DNA of 64,000 bases from Methanobacterium sp. SMA-27 (GTDB lineage: Archaea > Methanobacteriota > Methanobacteria > Methanobacteriales > Methanobacteriaceae): contig NZ_JQLY01000001.1 in NCBI RefSeq assembly GCF_000744455.1, positions 1,612,001 through 1,676,000 on the forward strand, read 5' to 3'. Below, in pieces: positions 51,163 to 60,477 of the stretch (the stretch's first letter is position 1; each line of letters begins with the position of its first letter). The notes under the pieces are model-generated. The model was not told the origin of the DNA. It searched no databases and saw only the letters and a list, made by a program, of their open reading frames with translations. The translations under genes were made by a program, and so were the position numbers.

Positions 51163-52647
51163 ATGTTTAAAAAGGTCTTAATTGCCAATCGTGGTGAAAT
51201 CGCAATAAGAGTAATGAGAGCGTGCAGAGAACTAGATATTAAAAGTATTGCAGTATACTCCGATGCAGATAAAAATTCTCTTTTTAGAAAATACGCCGAC
51301 GAAGCATACAATATTGGTGAACCTGCACCTGCTAAAAGTTATTTGAATATTGATAAAATAATTGATGTAGCACTTAAATCAGGAGCCGAAGCAATACACC
51401 CTGGATATGGATTTCTAGCAGAAAACTCTCTTCTGGGAGAAGAATGTGAAAAACATGGAATAAAATTGGTAGGCCCTAGTGGACGGGTTATTGAAGAAAT
51501 GGGAAGTAAAATAACTTCTAAAAAGCTCATGAAAAAAGCAGGAGTTCCTGTAATACCTGGTGCCAGCAAAGGAATAGAAACAGCCGAAGAAGCAGCTAAA
51601 ATGGCGGAAGCCATAGGTTATCCTGTTATTATTAAAGCGTCTGCTGGTGGTGGTGGAATTGGTATGAGAACTGTCTACGAAGAAGACGAACTTGTAAGAG
51701 CCATAGAATCCACACAGTCTGTTGCTGCATCTGCATTTGGTGATTCAACAGTTTACGTTGAGAAATATATTGAAGAACCCCGACACATAGAATTCCAGAT
51801 ACTTGCAGATGAACACGGAAACACCATACATGTAGCTGACAGAGAATGTTCAATTCAAAGAAGGCATCAAAAACTTATTGAAGAAGCTCCTTCTCCCATA
51901 ATGACCGAAGAACTCCGAAATGAAATGGGCGGCACTGCTGTGAAGGCTGCATCATACATAGGATATACAAATGCAGGTACAGTAGAATTCATATATTCAG
52001 AAGGTGAATATTACTTCTTGGAAATGAACACCAGAATTCAGGTGGAACATCCTATAACCGAAGTAATAACTGGAGTTGATCTTGTTAAAGAACAGCTTAA
52101 AATAGCTTCAGGTAAAGAACTATGCTGTGCTCAAGATGAAATATCGGTTAGAGGCCATGCCATTGAATGCAGAATAAATGCAGAGGATCCACTTAATGAT
52201 TTTGCACCCAATCCCGGTAAAATTACTGGTTATCGTTCTCCTGGTGGTAATGGTGTTAGGGTAGATAGTGGTGTTTACAACAATTATTCAATACCTCCAT
52301 ATTATGATTCAATGATATCCAAACTCATTGTATGGGGAAGAACCCGTAACGAAGCAATTGCACGTATGCAGAGGGCCCTATCAGAATATATAATTCTTGG
52401 TGTTAAAACAACCATTCCATTTCACAAATCAATGATGTCCAATCAACATTTCAAGGATGCAAGCTTACACACCCACTTTGTTGATCAGTACAAAAAAGAG
52501 ATAATTGAAAATATTGAAAAGGTTATCCAGAAGGATAAAGAGATGGAAGCTCGTCTTAAATCTACATTTTTACCTTCTAGAAAGGTTGCTGCAGTATCTG
52601 CTGCTGTATCAAGTTATATGGCCGATTCAATTAAAAAAACCGAATAG
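51163..52647 (+). CDS. pycA: Pyruvate carboxylase subunit A (biotin carboxylase)
   Basis: PycA carboxylates biotin on PycB so that pyruvate becomes oxaloacetate, the main anaplerotic step in methanogens. The 494-residue protein has the biotin carboxylase layout: VLIANRGEIAIRVMRACREL, the ATP-grasp glycine loop SAGGGGIGMR near 164, EKYIEEPRHIEFQ, the catalytic ECSIQRRHQKLIEE, and EMNTRIQVEHPITE. A C-terminal extension of about 50 residues is as in archaeal PycA. AAGGAAGG precedes the ATG. The next gene is the biotin ligase, 22 bases later. PycB is not in the window. Confidence 0.95.
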   Translation: MFKKVLIANRGEIAIRVMRACRELDIKSIAVYSDADKNSLFRKYADEAYNIGEPAPAKSYLNIDKIIDVALKSGAEAIHPGYGFLAENSLLGEECEKHGIKLVGPSGRVIEEMGSKITSKKLMKKAGVPVIPGASKGIETAEEAAKMAEAIGYPVIIKASAGGGGIGMRTVYEEDELVRAIESTQSVAASAFGDSTVYVEKYIEEPRHIEFQILADEHGNTIHVADRECSIQRRHQKLIEEAPSPIMTEELRNEMGGTAVKAASYIGYTNAGTVEFIYSEGEYYFLEMNTRIQVEHPITEVITGVDLVKEQLKIASGKELCCAQDEISVRGHAIECRINAEDPLNDFAPNPGKITGYRSPGGNGVRVDSGVYNNYSIPPYYDSMISKLIVWGRTRNEAIARMQRALSEYIILGVKTTIPFHKSMMSNQHFKDASLHTHFVDQYKKEIIENIEKVIQKDKEMEARLKSTFLPSRKVAAVSAAVSSYMADSIKKTE

Positions 52648-52669
52648 AATACTGGTAAGAGGATTTTAA

Positions 52670-53644
52670 ATGACTAAAAAGAAAATATTAAAAACCCTTT
52701 ACGAAAAAAAGGATGAATATATTCCTGTTGAAGAATTTGTAAATGAAACTGGTAAATCTCAAAAAGAGGTTGAAAATGAATTTCTCACACTTGAAGATGA
52801 AGGTTATATTATAAACTACTCTAAATCAGGTTATAGGCTCATAAAAACTCCAAATCTTCTATTACCATATGAAGTGAAAAGGGAACTTAAAACAAACTTT
52901 ATTGGTCATGATATTCATTATTTCAAAGAAGTAGATTCAACTAACGACGTAGCCAAGTACCTTGCCGAGGAGGGTGCAGAGGAAGGAACAATAGTTATAG
53001 CAGAAATTCAAAACAGAGGAAAGGGCAGAAGAGGTAAAACATGGATTTCACCACCTGGAGGGGTTTGGATGTCCATAATACTCAGACCAGATATACCTCC
53101 TTTCAATGCACCGCAGCTAACACTGGTTACAGGAGTGGCAGTTGCAGAAACACTGAAAAAAGAATGTAACCTAGATGTGGGCATTAAATGGCCTAATGAC
53201 ATATTGATAGGAAATAAAAAGGTATGTGGAATATTAACAGAAGTTAATGCCAGTATTGAAAAGATTAACTATGTTATAGTTGGAATAGGAATAGATATGA
53301 ATGTGGATGTTCCTCTGTTCCCACCAGACCTTCAGAAGGGTGCCACATCTCTTAAAAATGAATTAGACACAGAAATTAATGGGGCCATTCTTGTACAAAA
53401 GTTTCTACTAGAATTTGAAACTATATACAACGAATTTAAGGCAGGTAAATTTCCAGAAATTCTTAAAGAATGGCGTTCATTATCAAAAACAATCGGTAAC
53501 AACGTTGAAGTAAGAACTAGGGGCAAAACTATACGTGGAGAAGCCGTGGGGATTAATAAAGAGGGAATACTAATACTGGAACTTGAAGATGGCAGTCTAG
53601 AAAAGATCATTTCTGGTGAGTGTCTACACATCAACAACAGTTAA
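52670..53644 (+). CDS. birA: Biotin-protein ligase with N-terminal DNA-binding domain (BirA)
   Basis: BirA attaches biotin to PycB and can repress biotin genes. The 324-residue protein has an N-terminal winged helix (about 1-62), the catalytic domain with NRGKGRRGKTWISPPGGVWMS (near 115), KWPNDILIGNKKVCGIL, and a C-terminal SH3-like domain (about 270-320). AAGAGG precedes the ATG. It is co-transcribed with pycA, whose partner it modifies. Since the DNA-binding domain is present, autoregulation is plausible. Confidence 0.95.
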   Translation: MTKKKILKTLYEKKDEYIPVEEFVNETGKSQKEVENEFLTLEDEGYIINYSKSGYRLIKTPNLLLPYEVKRELKTNFIGHDIHYFKEVDSTNDVAKYLAEEGAEEGTIVIAEIQNRGKGRRGKTWISPPGGVWMSIILRPDIPPFNAPQLTLVTGVAVAETLKKECNLDVGIKWPNDILIGNKKVCGILTEVNASIEKINYVIVGIGIDMNVDVPLFPPDLQKGATSLKNELDTEINGAILVQKFLLEFETIYNEFKAGKFPEILKEWRSLSKTIGNNVEVRTRGKTIRGEAVGINKEGILILELEDGSLEKIISGECLHINNS

Positions 53645-53662
53645 AATACGTTAAATATCTAA

Positions 53663-53676
53663 TTTTTATTTTTTTT
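53663..53676 (+). terminator. T-run terminator of birA
   Basis: Five T followed by eight T shortly after the birA stop codon. Confidence 0.5.
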
Positions 53677-53748
53677 ATAAAGATAGATAAATTAATACTT
53701 AATGTTAACAATATAATAATTGTGCATTTATCCTAATGTTGGAAAATA

Positions 53749-53768
53749 CCCCATCCGTGAGGGTGTGG
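53749..53768 (+). repeat. Hairpin similar to the left end of the IS200/IS605 element
   Basis: CCCCATCC-GTGA-GGGTGTGG forms an imperfect 8-bp hairpin followed by ATGAATCC. The left end of the downstream element has the same plan: a C-rich/G-rich hairpin followed by GATGAATTGAT. This is a possible solo end or remnant. Confidence 0.4.
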
Positions 53769-53813
53769 ATGAATCCAACCATAATCACCTAATTCAATAC
53801 ATTAGAGGATCCA

Positions 53814-53909
53814 ATGAATAAAAAAATAATTACCATTATAGCACTTTTTATAATAATTTTTGGGTTAGCTATGTATTTATACAGTAGCAGTATTCATGTA
53901 ACCCATTGA
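53814..53909 (+). pseudogene. Detached signal-anchor frame of the PIG-L gene
   Basis: From an ATG at 53814 the frame encodes a basic start (MNKK) and one hydrophobic segment (IITIIALFIIIFGLAMYLY), then stops at TGA. The deacetylase frame begins at the same place one base out of phase. A single missing base would join them. Confidence 0.6.
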
Positions 53910-55063
53910 CCCAAGGCCCTAATATAACCTCTTCTGATAGGGTACTTATTGTTGCACCACATCCTGACGATGAAACAATTGCATGTGGAGGATTAATAAG
54001 ATACTGTGTTAAAAATAACATACCATTATCTGTTGTGGTTGTTACAAATGGTGGAAAAGGACATATGGGGGTTGTAAGGTATCAGGAGTCTATTAATGCA
54101 ACAATGACTTTGGGACTTCCACCAGAAAATATAACATTTTTAGATTATCCCCAGGCACTTCAGTATCTATTCAATGATAATTGGAACCATCCTTGGGAAG
54201 AAGATGGTAACTCCACTCAAAATGTATTTGCTTACCAAAAAAATGCTCTTTACACTGGAGATAACGTTGAAAAAAATTTGGAAAGCACCATCAAGGATTT
54301 CAATCCAACCATAATTATTTACCCATATCCAAATGACGCAAATCCAGATCACTGGGGAACAAGTTCATTTGTTGAATATGCAACCAATAACCTCAATTAT
54401 ACTGGTAAAAAGTATAGCTATCCCGTACATGTTGCTTCACAATGGCCATTTCCAAGATCATATTTTCCACCAATGAATCTGTTACCTCCTTCATTCCTGA
54501 AAAATCAAATTAATTGGCTAGTATTTCCAATAAATGATTCGGATGAAAAAATCAAATACAAAGCTATTAACAGTTACAAAAGCCAATTACAAGAAGATCC
54601 AACTTTTTTATTATCATATGTCCGGAAAAATGAGTTGTTTATACCCTATGAACAGGGTACTGTCCAGGAAAAACCTGTTTCAATAGATTATATTAATAAC
54701 AACCAATTTCCACCAACACTATTCAAGGATCCTGTTGGTGATACACTCGTTAAACCTCCACTTGATACTCTTTACTCAACTGTAAGTAACCTCAATTTAA
54801 TGGATTTAACAGATATTGGATTTGACGAAGACAATAACACTATCTGGATGTCATTGAAGACAGTGGGAGGTCCATCAAAAATAGGAATATACAATTTTCA
54901 TATCCGAGGCTTTGGAAGTTCTGGTGTAAACAGAATAGATGTTAAAGTACAGAACGGAACCTGTAATTATGTAATGTTAGCATCCAACAGTTTAAAACCA
55001 GATTCATTGAAAGGTAAGGTTAATGATAATGGAATAATCATAGCATACCATCAAATCTATTGA
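53906..55063 (+). CDS. PIG-L family deacetylase (frameshifted at both ends)
   Basis: The 385-residue frame has the PIG-L/LmbE domain near its start: VLIVAPHPDDETIACGG with the zinc ligands His, Asp and Asp, and the third His in PNDANPDHWGTS. These enzymes deacetylate N-acetylated sugars or similar. A C-terminal part of about 160 residues has no motif I know. The frame opens only with TTG; a signal anchor lies just upstream in another frame, and a plausible C-terminal tail (LNDQKYMLSVDDM) lies just downstream in another frame. So this is probably a secreted enzyme whose gene carries two frameshifts, or sequencing errors. It is isolated between birA and the IS element. Confidence 0.7.
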   Translation: MTQGPNITSSDRVLIVAPHPDDETIACGGLIRYCVKNNIPLSVVVVTNGGKGHMGVVRYQESINATMTLGLPPENITFLDYPQALQYLFNDNWNHPWEEDGNSTQNVFAYQKNALYTGDNVEKNLESTIKDFNPTIIIYPYPNDANPDHWGTSSFVEYATNNLNYTGKKYSYPVHVASQWPFPRSYFPPMNLLPPSFLKNQINWLVFPINDSDEKIKYKAINSYKSQLQEDPTFLLSYVRKNELFIPYEQGTVQEKPVSIDYINNNQFPPTLFKDPVGDTLVKPPLDTLYSTVSNLNLMDLTDIGFDEDNNTIWMSLKTVGGPSKIGIYNFHIRGFGSSGVNRIDVKVQNGTCNYVMLASNSLKPDSLKGKVNDNGIIIAYHQIY

Positions 55064-55155
55064 ATGATCAAAAATACATGTTAAGTGTTGATGATATGAG
55101 AAACAATCAGTTCCTTGATAGAACTGGATGGTACACTGTAAATATTATTTCATAA
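55060..55155 (+). pseudogene. Detached C-terminal frame of the PIG-L gene
   Basis: One base out of phase with the deacetylase stop, a frame reads 31 further residues, including MRNNQFLDRTGWYTVNIIS, before a stop. It looks like the natural end of the protein. Confidence 0.5.
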
Positions 55156-55181
55156 AATTTAACATCTATTTATCGAGAAGT

Positions 55182-55200
55182 CCTCTTCCAAAAGGGGAGG
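55182..55200 (+). repeat. Left-end hairpin of the IS element
   Basis: A seven-base-pair stem with two G-T pairs and loop CAAAA, followed by GATGAATTGAT. This is the expected position of the TnpA-recognised hairpin. Confidence 0.6.
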
Positions 55201-55256
55201 GGGATGAATTGATAGTCTAGAAACAATTTTATAGTTATAGTGTAATGTACATAACT

Positions 55257-55668
55257 ATGGAATATGGGCTTGACAGAGGGTCACATTCAGTATATGCACT
55301 ACAAATATCACCTTGTACAGGTTGTGAAATTCCGTAGAAAAGCATTAGTCAATGATGAAATAACAGATTATCTTAAATAGAAAATCCTGAAATAAGCGAA
55401 ACATTTGAAGTAACAGTCCTAAACATAGAATGTGATAAAGACCATTTTCCACATGATATTCAAATCAAAACCCACCTTAAACATTCCAAAATACTTAAAC
55501 AGCATTAAAACAATTACTTCACGTGAAATTAAACGTAACTATCCAGAAGTGAAACAATTACTATGGAAACATGCGTTTTGGTCACCATCATATTTCCTAA
55601 CAACCACAGGACAAACCACTCTTGTTGTGCTTATCAAATATGTTGAAAGTCAAGGGGAGAAAAAATAA
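55257..55668 (+). pseudogene. tnpA: Decayed Y1 transposase of the IS200 type
   Basis: Pieces of TnpA are spread over two frames: HYKYHLVQVVKFRRKALV, a TAG stop, then EISETFEVTVLNIECDKDHF, then HMIFKSKP and LWKHAFWSPSYFL up to KYVESQG. At least three frameshifts and one stop are needed. The HUH motif would be in DHFHMI if one extra C (near 55442) were removed, and the likely catalytic Tyr is in KYVESQ. The gene cannot make a working protein, so movement of this copy would need a TnpA from elsewhere. Confidence 0.85.
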
Positions 55669-56922
55669 ATGTTAACTCAAAAGATACGTATATTCCCAGA
55701 TAAGGAAGAGGTGTTATGGTTTCTTAGTGAACATTGTAGATTATTATATAATTTCGCATTATCTGAACGTAAAACAGCATGGAAAGAAAACAATGAATCA
55801 ATAACCTATACTATGCAGCAAAACCAGTTACCAGAACTTAAAAAGAAATATTCCAAATACGGCATGGTATATTCTAAGGTTTTGCAGATGACTCTATGCA
55901 CATTGGATGCTAATTTCAAATCATTTTTCAGTCTATATAAAAAAGGCCATAAAGATGCAAGACCACCAAAATACAAAGGTAAAAAATATTTTACAACATT
56001 AAAGTACAATCAATCAGGATTCAAACTAAAAAAGGGATATATACAATTTTCACACAAATACAAAGACACACCATTAATTTTCAAAATACCTGAAAAGTTT
56101 AGTTTCAAAAAGGTTAAAGAAGTACAGATATTCCAAAAAAAGAACCAATACTACATTAGCATCACCCACAAACCAACCCAAAAACAATACAATGATAATG
56201 GAAAGTACCAAGCTATTGATTTAGGAATAACCAAGATAGTTACAGCAGTAAATAGTAAAGGACGGTTTTTAGAAGTTAGAACTCCACTTCCAGATAAATA
56301 TTCGAATCCCACAATCAGCAAACTACAAAGCAGACGTGACCATTGCAAAAAATATAGTAGAAATTGGTATAAACTAAATAAAGTCATTAATAAACTTAAA
56401 CAGAAACAATCTAATCAGATTAAGGATTTTCAGCATAAAACTTCAAGGAAAATAATTGATAATACTCGTGCTAATACGATTATTGTTGGTGATTTGAATG
56501 TTAAAGGTATGGCTAAATCAAAGAATAAAGGTTTGAATCGTGCCACTCAAAACACAGGTTATCTGGCTCGTTTCACCAAATTCTTAACCTACAAAGCAAA
56601 ACTTGTAGGTAAGAAAGTAATAAGAATTGATGAACGAAACACCAGTAAAACTTGTTGTAACTGTGGTAAAATACATGATATGAAGTTATATAATCGGAAT
56701 ATGATATGTGAATGTGGAAACAATCTTGACCGAGATAAAAATAGCAGCATAAATATTATGCTCCGTTTCCTATCACAAAATGGCTTGTGGACAGCCTATC
56801 AACAGTTCGTTGATAATCTGCGACAAACAGTCCCATCATTAGATGGTGCACTCGCAGGAAACCCCAATGCGATAGCATGGGGTAATTCACTTCACACTAA
56901 TAATTGCAGATTCACCAATTGA
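55669..56922 (+). CDS. tnpB: TnpB, RNA-guided nuclease-family protein of IS605
   Basis: The 417-residue protein has the TnpB plan: N-terminal helix-turn-helix/WED region, then RuvC parts and a zinc ribbon. RuvC-I Asp is D184 (AIDLG). The usual RuvC-II Glu position is Gly (VGDLNVKG, 274), but a Glu occurs at 322 in DERNTSKTCCNCG. The zinc cysteines are CxxC at 329-332 and CEC at 347-349, and the RuvC-III Asp is 356 in LDRDKNSS. The frame is intact although tnpA is dead. It starts directly after tnpA and reads through the right-end hairpin; its last dozen residues come from host DNA at the end of rtcA. Confidence 0.88.
   Translation: MLTQKIRIFPDKEEVLWFLSEHCRLLYNFALSERKTAWKENNESITYTMQQNQLPELKKKYSKYGMVYSKVLQMTLCTLDANFKSFFSLYKKGHKDARPPKYKGKKYFTTLKYNQSGFKLKKGYIQFSHKYKDTPLIFKIPEKFSFKKVKEVQIFQKKNQYYISITHKPTQKQYNDNGKYQAIDLGITKIVTAVNSKGRFLEVRTPLPDKYSNPTISKLQSRRDHCKKYSRNWYKLNKVINKLKQKQSNQIKDFQHKTSRKIIDNTRANTIIVGDLNVKGMAKSKNKGLNRATQNTGYLARFTKFLTYKAKLVGKKVIRIDERNTSKTCCNCGKIHDMKLYNRNMICECGNNLDRDKNSSINIMLRFLSQNGLWTAYQQFVDNLRQTVPSLDGALAGNPNAIAWGNSLHTNNCRFTN
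56862..56882 (+). repeat. Right-end hairpin of the IS element
   Basis: An imperfect 8-bp hairpin with a GATA loop inside the last codons of tnpB. In related elements the TnpB guide RNA ends about here and the flanking host DNA acts as guide. Confidence 0.6.
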
Positions 56923-57903
56923 TCCTTTAACATGAAATTTTTTATCAATAAACTTCTCAGTCACATGAATATTGGTAACTGCATGCTGTGTAAGTTCAGA
57001 TGTTTTAATAGTTGAATCACCTGCAAGTGCAAGATATGGAATTATCTGATCACCCATATACCTATCAACTGCAGAATTCCTTGAAATATTATATAAAATA
57101 TCATTAGCAGCTTCATAGCCTATTATCTCGGCATTTTTACCAGGTTCTCCTATTGAACTTCCACTTACAGAAGTTATTCCATTTGTCCATAATAAAATAC
57201 CTGAATCTGGCCCCATAGCCCTTTGAGAATGGTCAATTTCAATTTTTGATATGTAACCTGCATCTGACAATACCTGTTCAGCACTATTTGCCTGTCTCAC
57301 TGCTACGTGTTCTGGAAGTTTAACTGCATGGGAAATTCCATTGATGCTGTTAAAATTTAATTCACATAAGTTTAATGGCCTCAATTTTTTAACTGGATCA
57401 ATTTCAAGTTCAAAAATTCCCCCTCCACGAGGATAATGCCCTCTCTGTACCAGTTTAGGTTTTGCATCATATCCCATCAATTTTAAAACCGGCAAGGTAA
57501 CATTTATGAGGTAATCTATACTTGGTGACCATCTAACATTTGTACCTCCAATAATTGTGATCTTCACCGGACTGTCAGCAAAAACTGCAGGTATCATAAA
57601 AGCTTGGAGTATTAAAGTTATACTGCCCGCTGTTCCAATATCAATTTTAAAGTCTCCCCCTATTAGTTGATTGGGACGAAAAAACAGTTCAGTTGAACCT
57701 AATTCCAATCCACTAACTGATGCTCTTGATAAATCTGCAACAGCTTTTACAGCATTCAAATGTTGAGGCATAAGTCCGGGTTTAGGTCTTCCGGAACGTA
57801 TATTAGTAATATGAACTGGTTTAGATGTTACAGCTGATAATGCCGTTGCAATTCTAAGAACAGCTCCTCCTCCTTCACCGTATGATCCATCAACTTCGAT
57901 CAT
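56887..57903 (-). CDS. rtcA: RNA 3'-terminal phosphate cyclase
   Basis: RtcA turns RNA 3'-phosphates into 2',3'-cyclic phosphates with ATP. The 338-residue protein has GSYGEGGGAVLRIATALSAVTSKPVHI, RSGRPKPGLMPQHLNAVKAV and the late catalytic His region ELTQHAVTNIHV, as in the family. GGTGATA precedes the ATG. Its last codons (SIGESAIISVK) are intact, though the IS element lies directly beyond, and tnpB overlaps its end by 36 bases on the other strand. Confidence 0.94.
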   Translation of the reverse strand: MIEVDGSYGEGGGAVLRIATALSAVTSKPVHITNIRSGRPKPGLMPQHLNAVKAVADLSRASVSGLELGSTELFFRPNQLIGGDFKIDIGTAGSITLILQAFMIPAVFADSPVKITIIGGTNVRWSPSIDYLINVTLPVLKLMGYDAKPKLVQRGHYPRGGGIFELEIDPVKKLRPLNLCELNFNSINGISHAVKLPEHVAVRQANSAEQVLSDAGYISKIEIDHSQRAMGPDSGILLWTNGITSVSGSSIGEPGKNAEIIGYEAANDILYNISRNSAVDRYMGDQIIPYLALAGDSTIKTSELTQHAVTNIHVTEKFIDKKFHVKGSIGESAIISVK

Positions 57904-57944
57904 TTTTTATCACCAAATATAAAAAAAAGATTTATTAGATAACT

Positions 57945-59105
57945 TTATTCGTAAAGTACAGCCTTACATGCATCGGTATCATCGATGATATTAACCAGAT
58001 TGGAAAGAGAATCTAAAAAGGATTTCACTATTTCTTCTGTTGTTATTCTTGCTGCATCATTTGAAGCTAGATCTATACGTATGGTGGCAGATGCACCAGG
58101 CATACCCACAGCAGGGATAGTTATTATGCCATTATTTCTTAATAACAACATTGCAAAGAGAAAAGCCAAATCAGTCGGACTTAGATCTGTTTTTATTCCC
58201 CTGTCTGTCAATTCTAATTTAAGAGATTCTGGAGTTAACATCAACCCTGTCGGAGTTTCTTTAACATGCTTGAAATCTTCTTTTAAAGCATTGTAAAGAT
58301 CGTGTTTATTTATAAATGCTTCGAGAATTATTTCAGGGCTTAAATTTTCAAGAGCTCTGACCATACCTGCTACTAATGGTGATTGAGCTTCCAAACCAAA
58401 TTGATGGGCCTTTGATTTAACTCTAATCATAATATCCGATTTTCCCGACATTAATCCTCCTCTTGGACCACCCATCAATTTATCCGTACTTGTAATGGCA
58501 ATATCCGCACCCATATCCATTGCACGAGGTTGTTTGTATACAATTGTACGTAGTCTGGCTCCAGAAGCATCATCAACAAAAACTGGAATTTCCCTTGACT
58601 TTGAAATTTCAATGATCTTTAAAAACTCTTCTTTGGAAATGACATCATGATCCATGGTGGATCCTGTTATAAAAACAAGCGAAGTATTTTCTCCCACTTT
58701 AAAATCATTGATATCGTCGAATTCTTTGTAGTTTGCACCAACAAGTTCTGCACTTCTTGGTATGGATGGGTGGGCTGGTGATTTAGGGAGATAATGAACA
58801 ATTTCATCACCTTCTTTTACAAGTGCAATAATAGCTGCAAATATACCAGAACTAGTCCTGTTGAGAGCTAAAATCTTTTCTCCACCTAAGTGAATTTTTC
58901 CAAGTGTTTGGATTGCATCTTCAAATACTGCGGATCCAGCATAAGTTTCAAGAAGATCTTTATCTTCGGGTAATATTGGAAATCCACCAGCTAATCCTGT
59001 AAGATCAAAAAATCCATTTCTTCCCTGTGTCTGCAGTATTTTTTTGATAATTTTGAGAGCATTCTCTCTCCTATTAACTTCGTCAACTAAAGAATTAACA
59101 AGCAT
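57945..59105 (-). CDS. SelA-like PLP-dependent protein (MJ0158/UPF0425 family)
   Basis: The 386-residue protein is a fold-type I PLP enzyme with DDASGARL for cofactor binding and the probable PLP lysine in STDKLMGGPRGGLM. It matches the archaeal SelA-related family (MJ0158 type), present also in methanogens without selenocysteine. Its reaction is not known, and it should not be called selenocysteine synthase. AAGGA precedes the ATG. It lies between rtcA and the NYN gene, on the same strand with gaps of 41 and 10 bases. Confidence 0.88.
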   Translation of the reverse strand: MLVNSLVDEVNRRENALKIIKKILQTQGRNGFFDLTGLAGGFPILPEDKDLLETYAGSAVFEDAIQTLGKIHLGGEKILALNRTSSGIFAAIIALVKEGDEIVHYLPKSPAHPSIPRSAELVGANYKEFDDINDFKVGENTSLVFITGSTMDHDVISKEEFLKIIEISKSREIPVFVDDASGARLRTIVYKQPRAMDMGADIAITSTDKLMGGPRGGLMSGKSDIMIRVKSKAHQFGLEAQSPLVAGMVRALENLSPEIILEAFINKHDLYNALKEDFKHVKETPTGLMLTPESLKLELTDRGIKTDLSPTDLAFLFAMLLLRNNGIITIPAVGMPGASATIRIDLASNDAARITTEEIVKSFLDSLSNLVNIIDDTDACKAVLYE

Positions 59106-59115
59106 TTTTTAATCC

Positions 59116-59616
<501 letters not shown>

Positions 59617-59948
59617 TATAACTATGCCTCCATGTACACTAATCGAGAAAATTTATGTATCGCTGTAAATCAGAAATGAAAGTCATTAACTGAGCTTGTA
59701 TATGTTTATTAATTACTAAAACAATTTTCACTCCTGAAATTTCTGTACAATAGATTATTAATTTATATTAAATTCTAGTTTATTCAAACTTAATATATGA
59801 ACCTCATGGATATATAACTTTTACAAATTAGGTTTAATATTAATCTTTTATCCAAAAAAACATGTGAATGGTTCTAAAAAAAATATTTTAAAAATTTTTA
59901 CCCTTTAAAAAAAAGAATTAATAAATTGCTAAACCCCCAAAAGGGAGA
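59617..59948. other. AT-rich intergenic region
   Basis: A spacer of more than 300 bases between two minus-strand genes. It should hold the promoter of the NYN gene. I see no gene, RNA or repeat in it. Confidence 0.4.
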
Positions 59949-60290
59949 TTATTCAATTTCTAACGAAAATGAATCGTTAAATAGTTCTTTAACAACCTTT
60001 AAATCATTTGGTTTAAGTTTTGATACGGTAATATTATCCTCAATTTTTATATAGTATTCTGCATCAACTATTTCACCAGAATCATTCATATACAGGAAAA
60101 GACCATCTGCAAATTTCGATGGATCCCTGGAAGGGAGGAAAACTTCGAATCTGATGAGGACCTCAGAGCCATATATACTGTCGTGTAATTCAACCTTTTT
60201 TTCCTCACTTTTAAGAGCTTCTTTGAATATTTTCATTCGTGCTTTAAATTCTTTATCAATTGTTATCGTATCCTTCTTCTTTGCTGCCAT
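59949..60290 (-). CDS. Small protein of unknown function
   Basis: The 113-residue protein begins MAAKKKDTITIDKEFKARMKIFKEALKSEEKK, followed by an alternating strand-rich part with SEVLIRFEVFLPSRDPSKFADGLFLYMNDSGEI. I recognise no family. The ATG at 60290 has GGTGG five bases upstream, better than an ATG four codons earlier. No partner is obvious; the next gene on this strand is the broken kinase. Confidence 0.65.
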   Translation of the reverse strand: MAAKKKDTITIDKEFKARMKIFKEALKSEEKKVELHDSIYGSEVLIRFEVFLPSRDPSKFADGLFLYMNDSGEIVDAEYYIKIEDNITVSKLKPNDLKVVKELFNDSFSLEIE

Positions 60291-60477
60291 AAATGCCACC
60301 ATTTTATTTTATAAGAAAAAATTTTAACTCGCTGAATATAATGAGTTTAACAACTCTATATAAAAACTCGTTGTATTTAAGAACTGATTTTTGAAATATA
60401 AATATATTATTTTATAATTAATAAGTTGTTATGGAAAAAATGAAATATTAAATTCATATAATAATCTCAAATACCAG

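Larger units (their letters stand above)
55182..56882 (+). mobile_element. IS200/IS605-family element (dead tnpA, open tnpB)
   Basis: The element is bounded by a hairpin on the left (CCTCTTC/GGGGAGG around CAAAA, 55182-55200) and one on the right (CCCC-ATGC/GCAT-GGGG with one bulged A around GATA, 56862-56882). It carries tnpA and tnpB in the same orientation. IS200/IS605 elements have subterminal hairpins and no inverted terminal repeats, as here. The exact ends, a few bases outside each hairpin, cannot be fixed without an empty site. Confidence 0.8.

Noticed and set aside
55432..55668. Separate 78-residue gene before tnpB
   Set aside because: It is the last piece of the broken tnpA, with the HUH and Tyr regions in matching order.
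57945..59105. Selenocysteine synthase SelA
   Set aside because: Only the distant archaeal MJ0158-type relative is matched; this group is found without selenocysteine.
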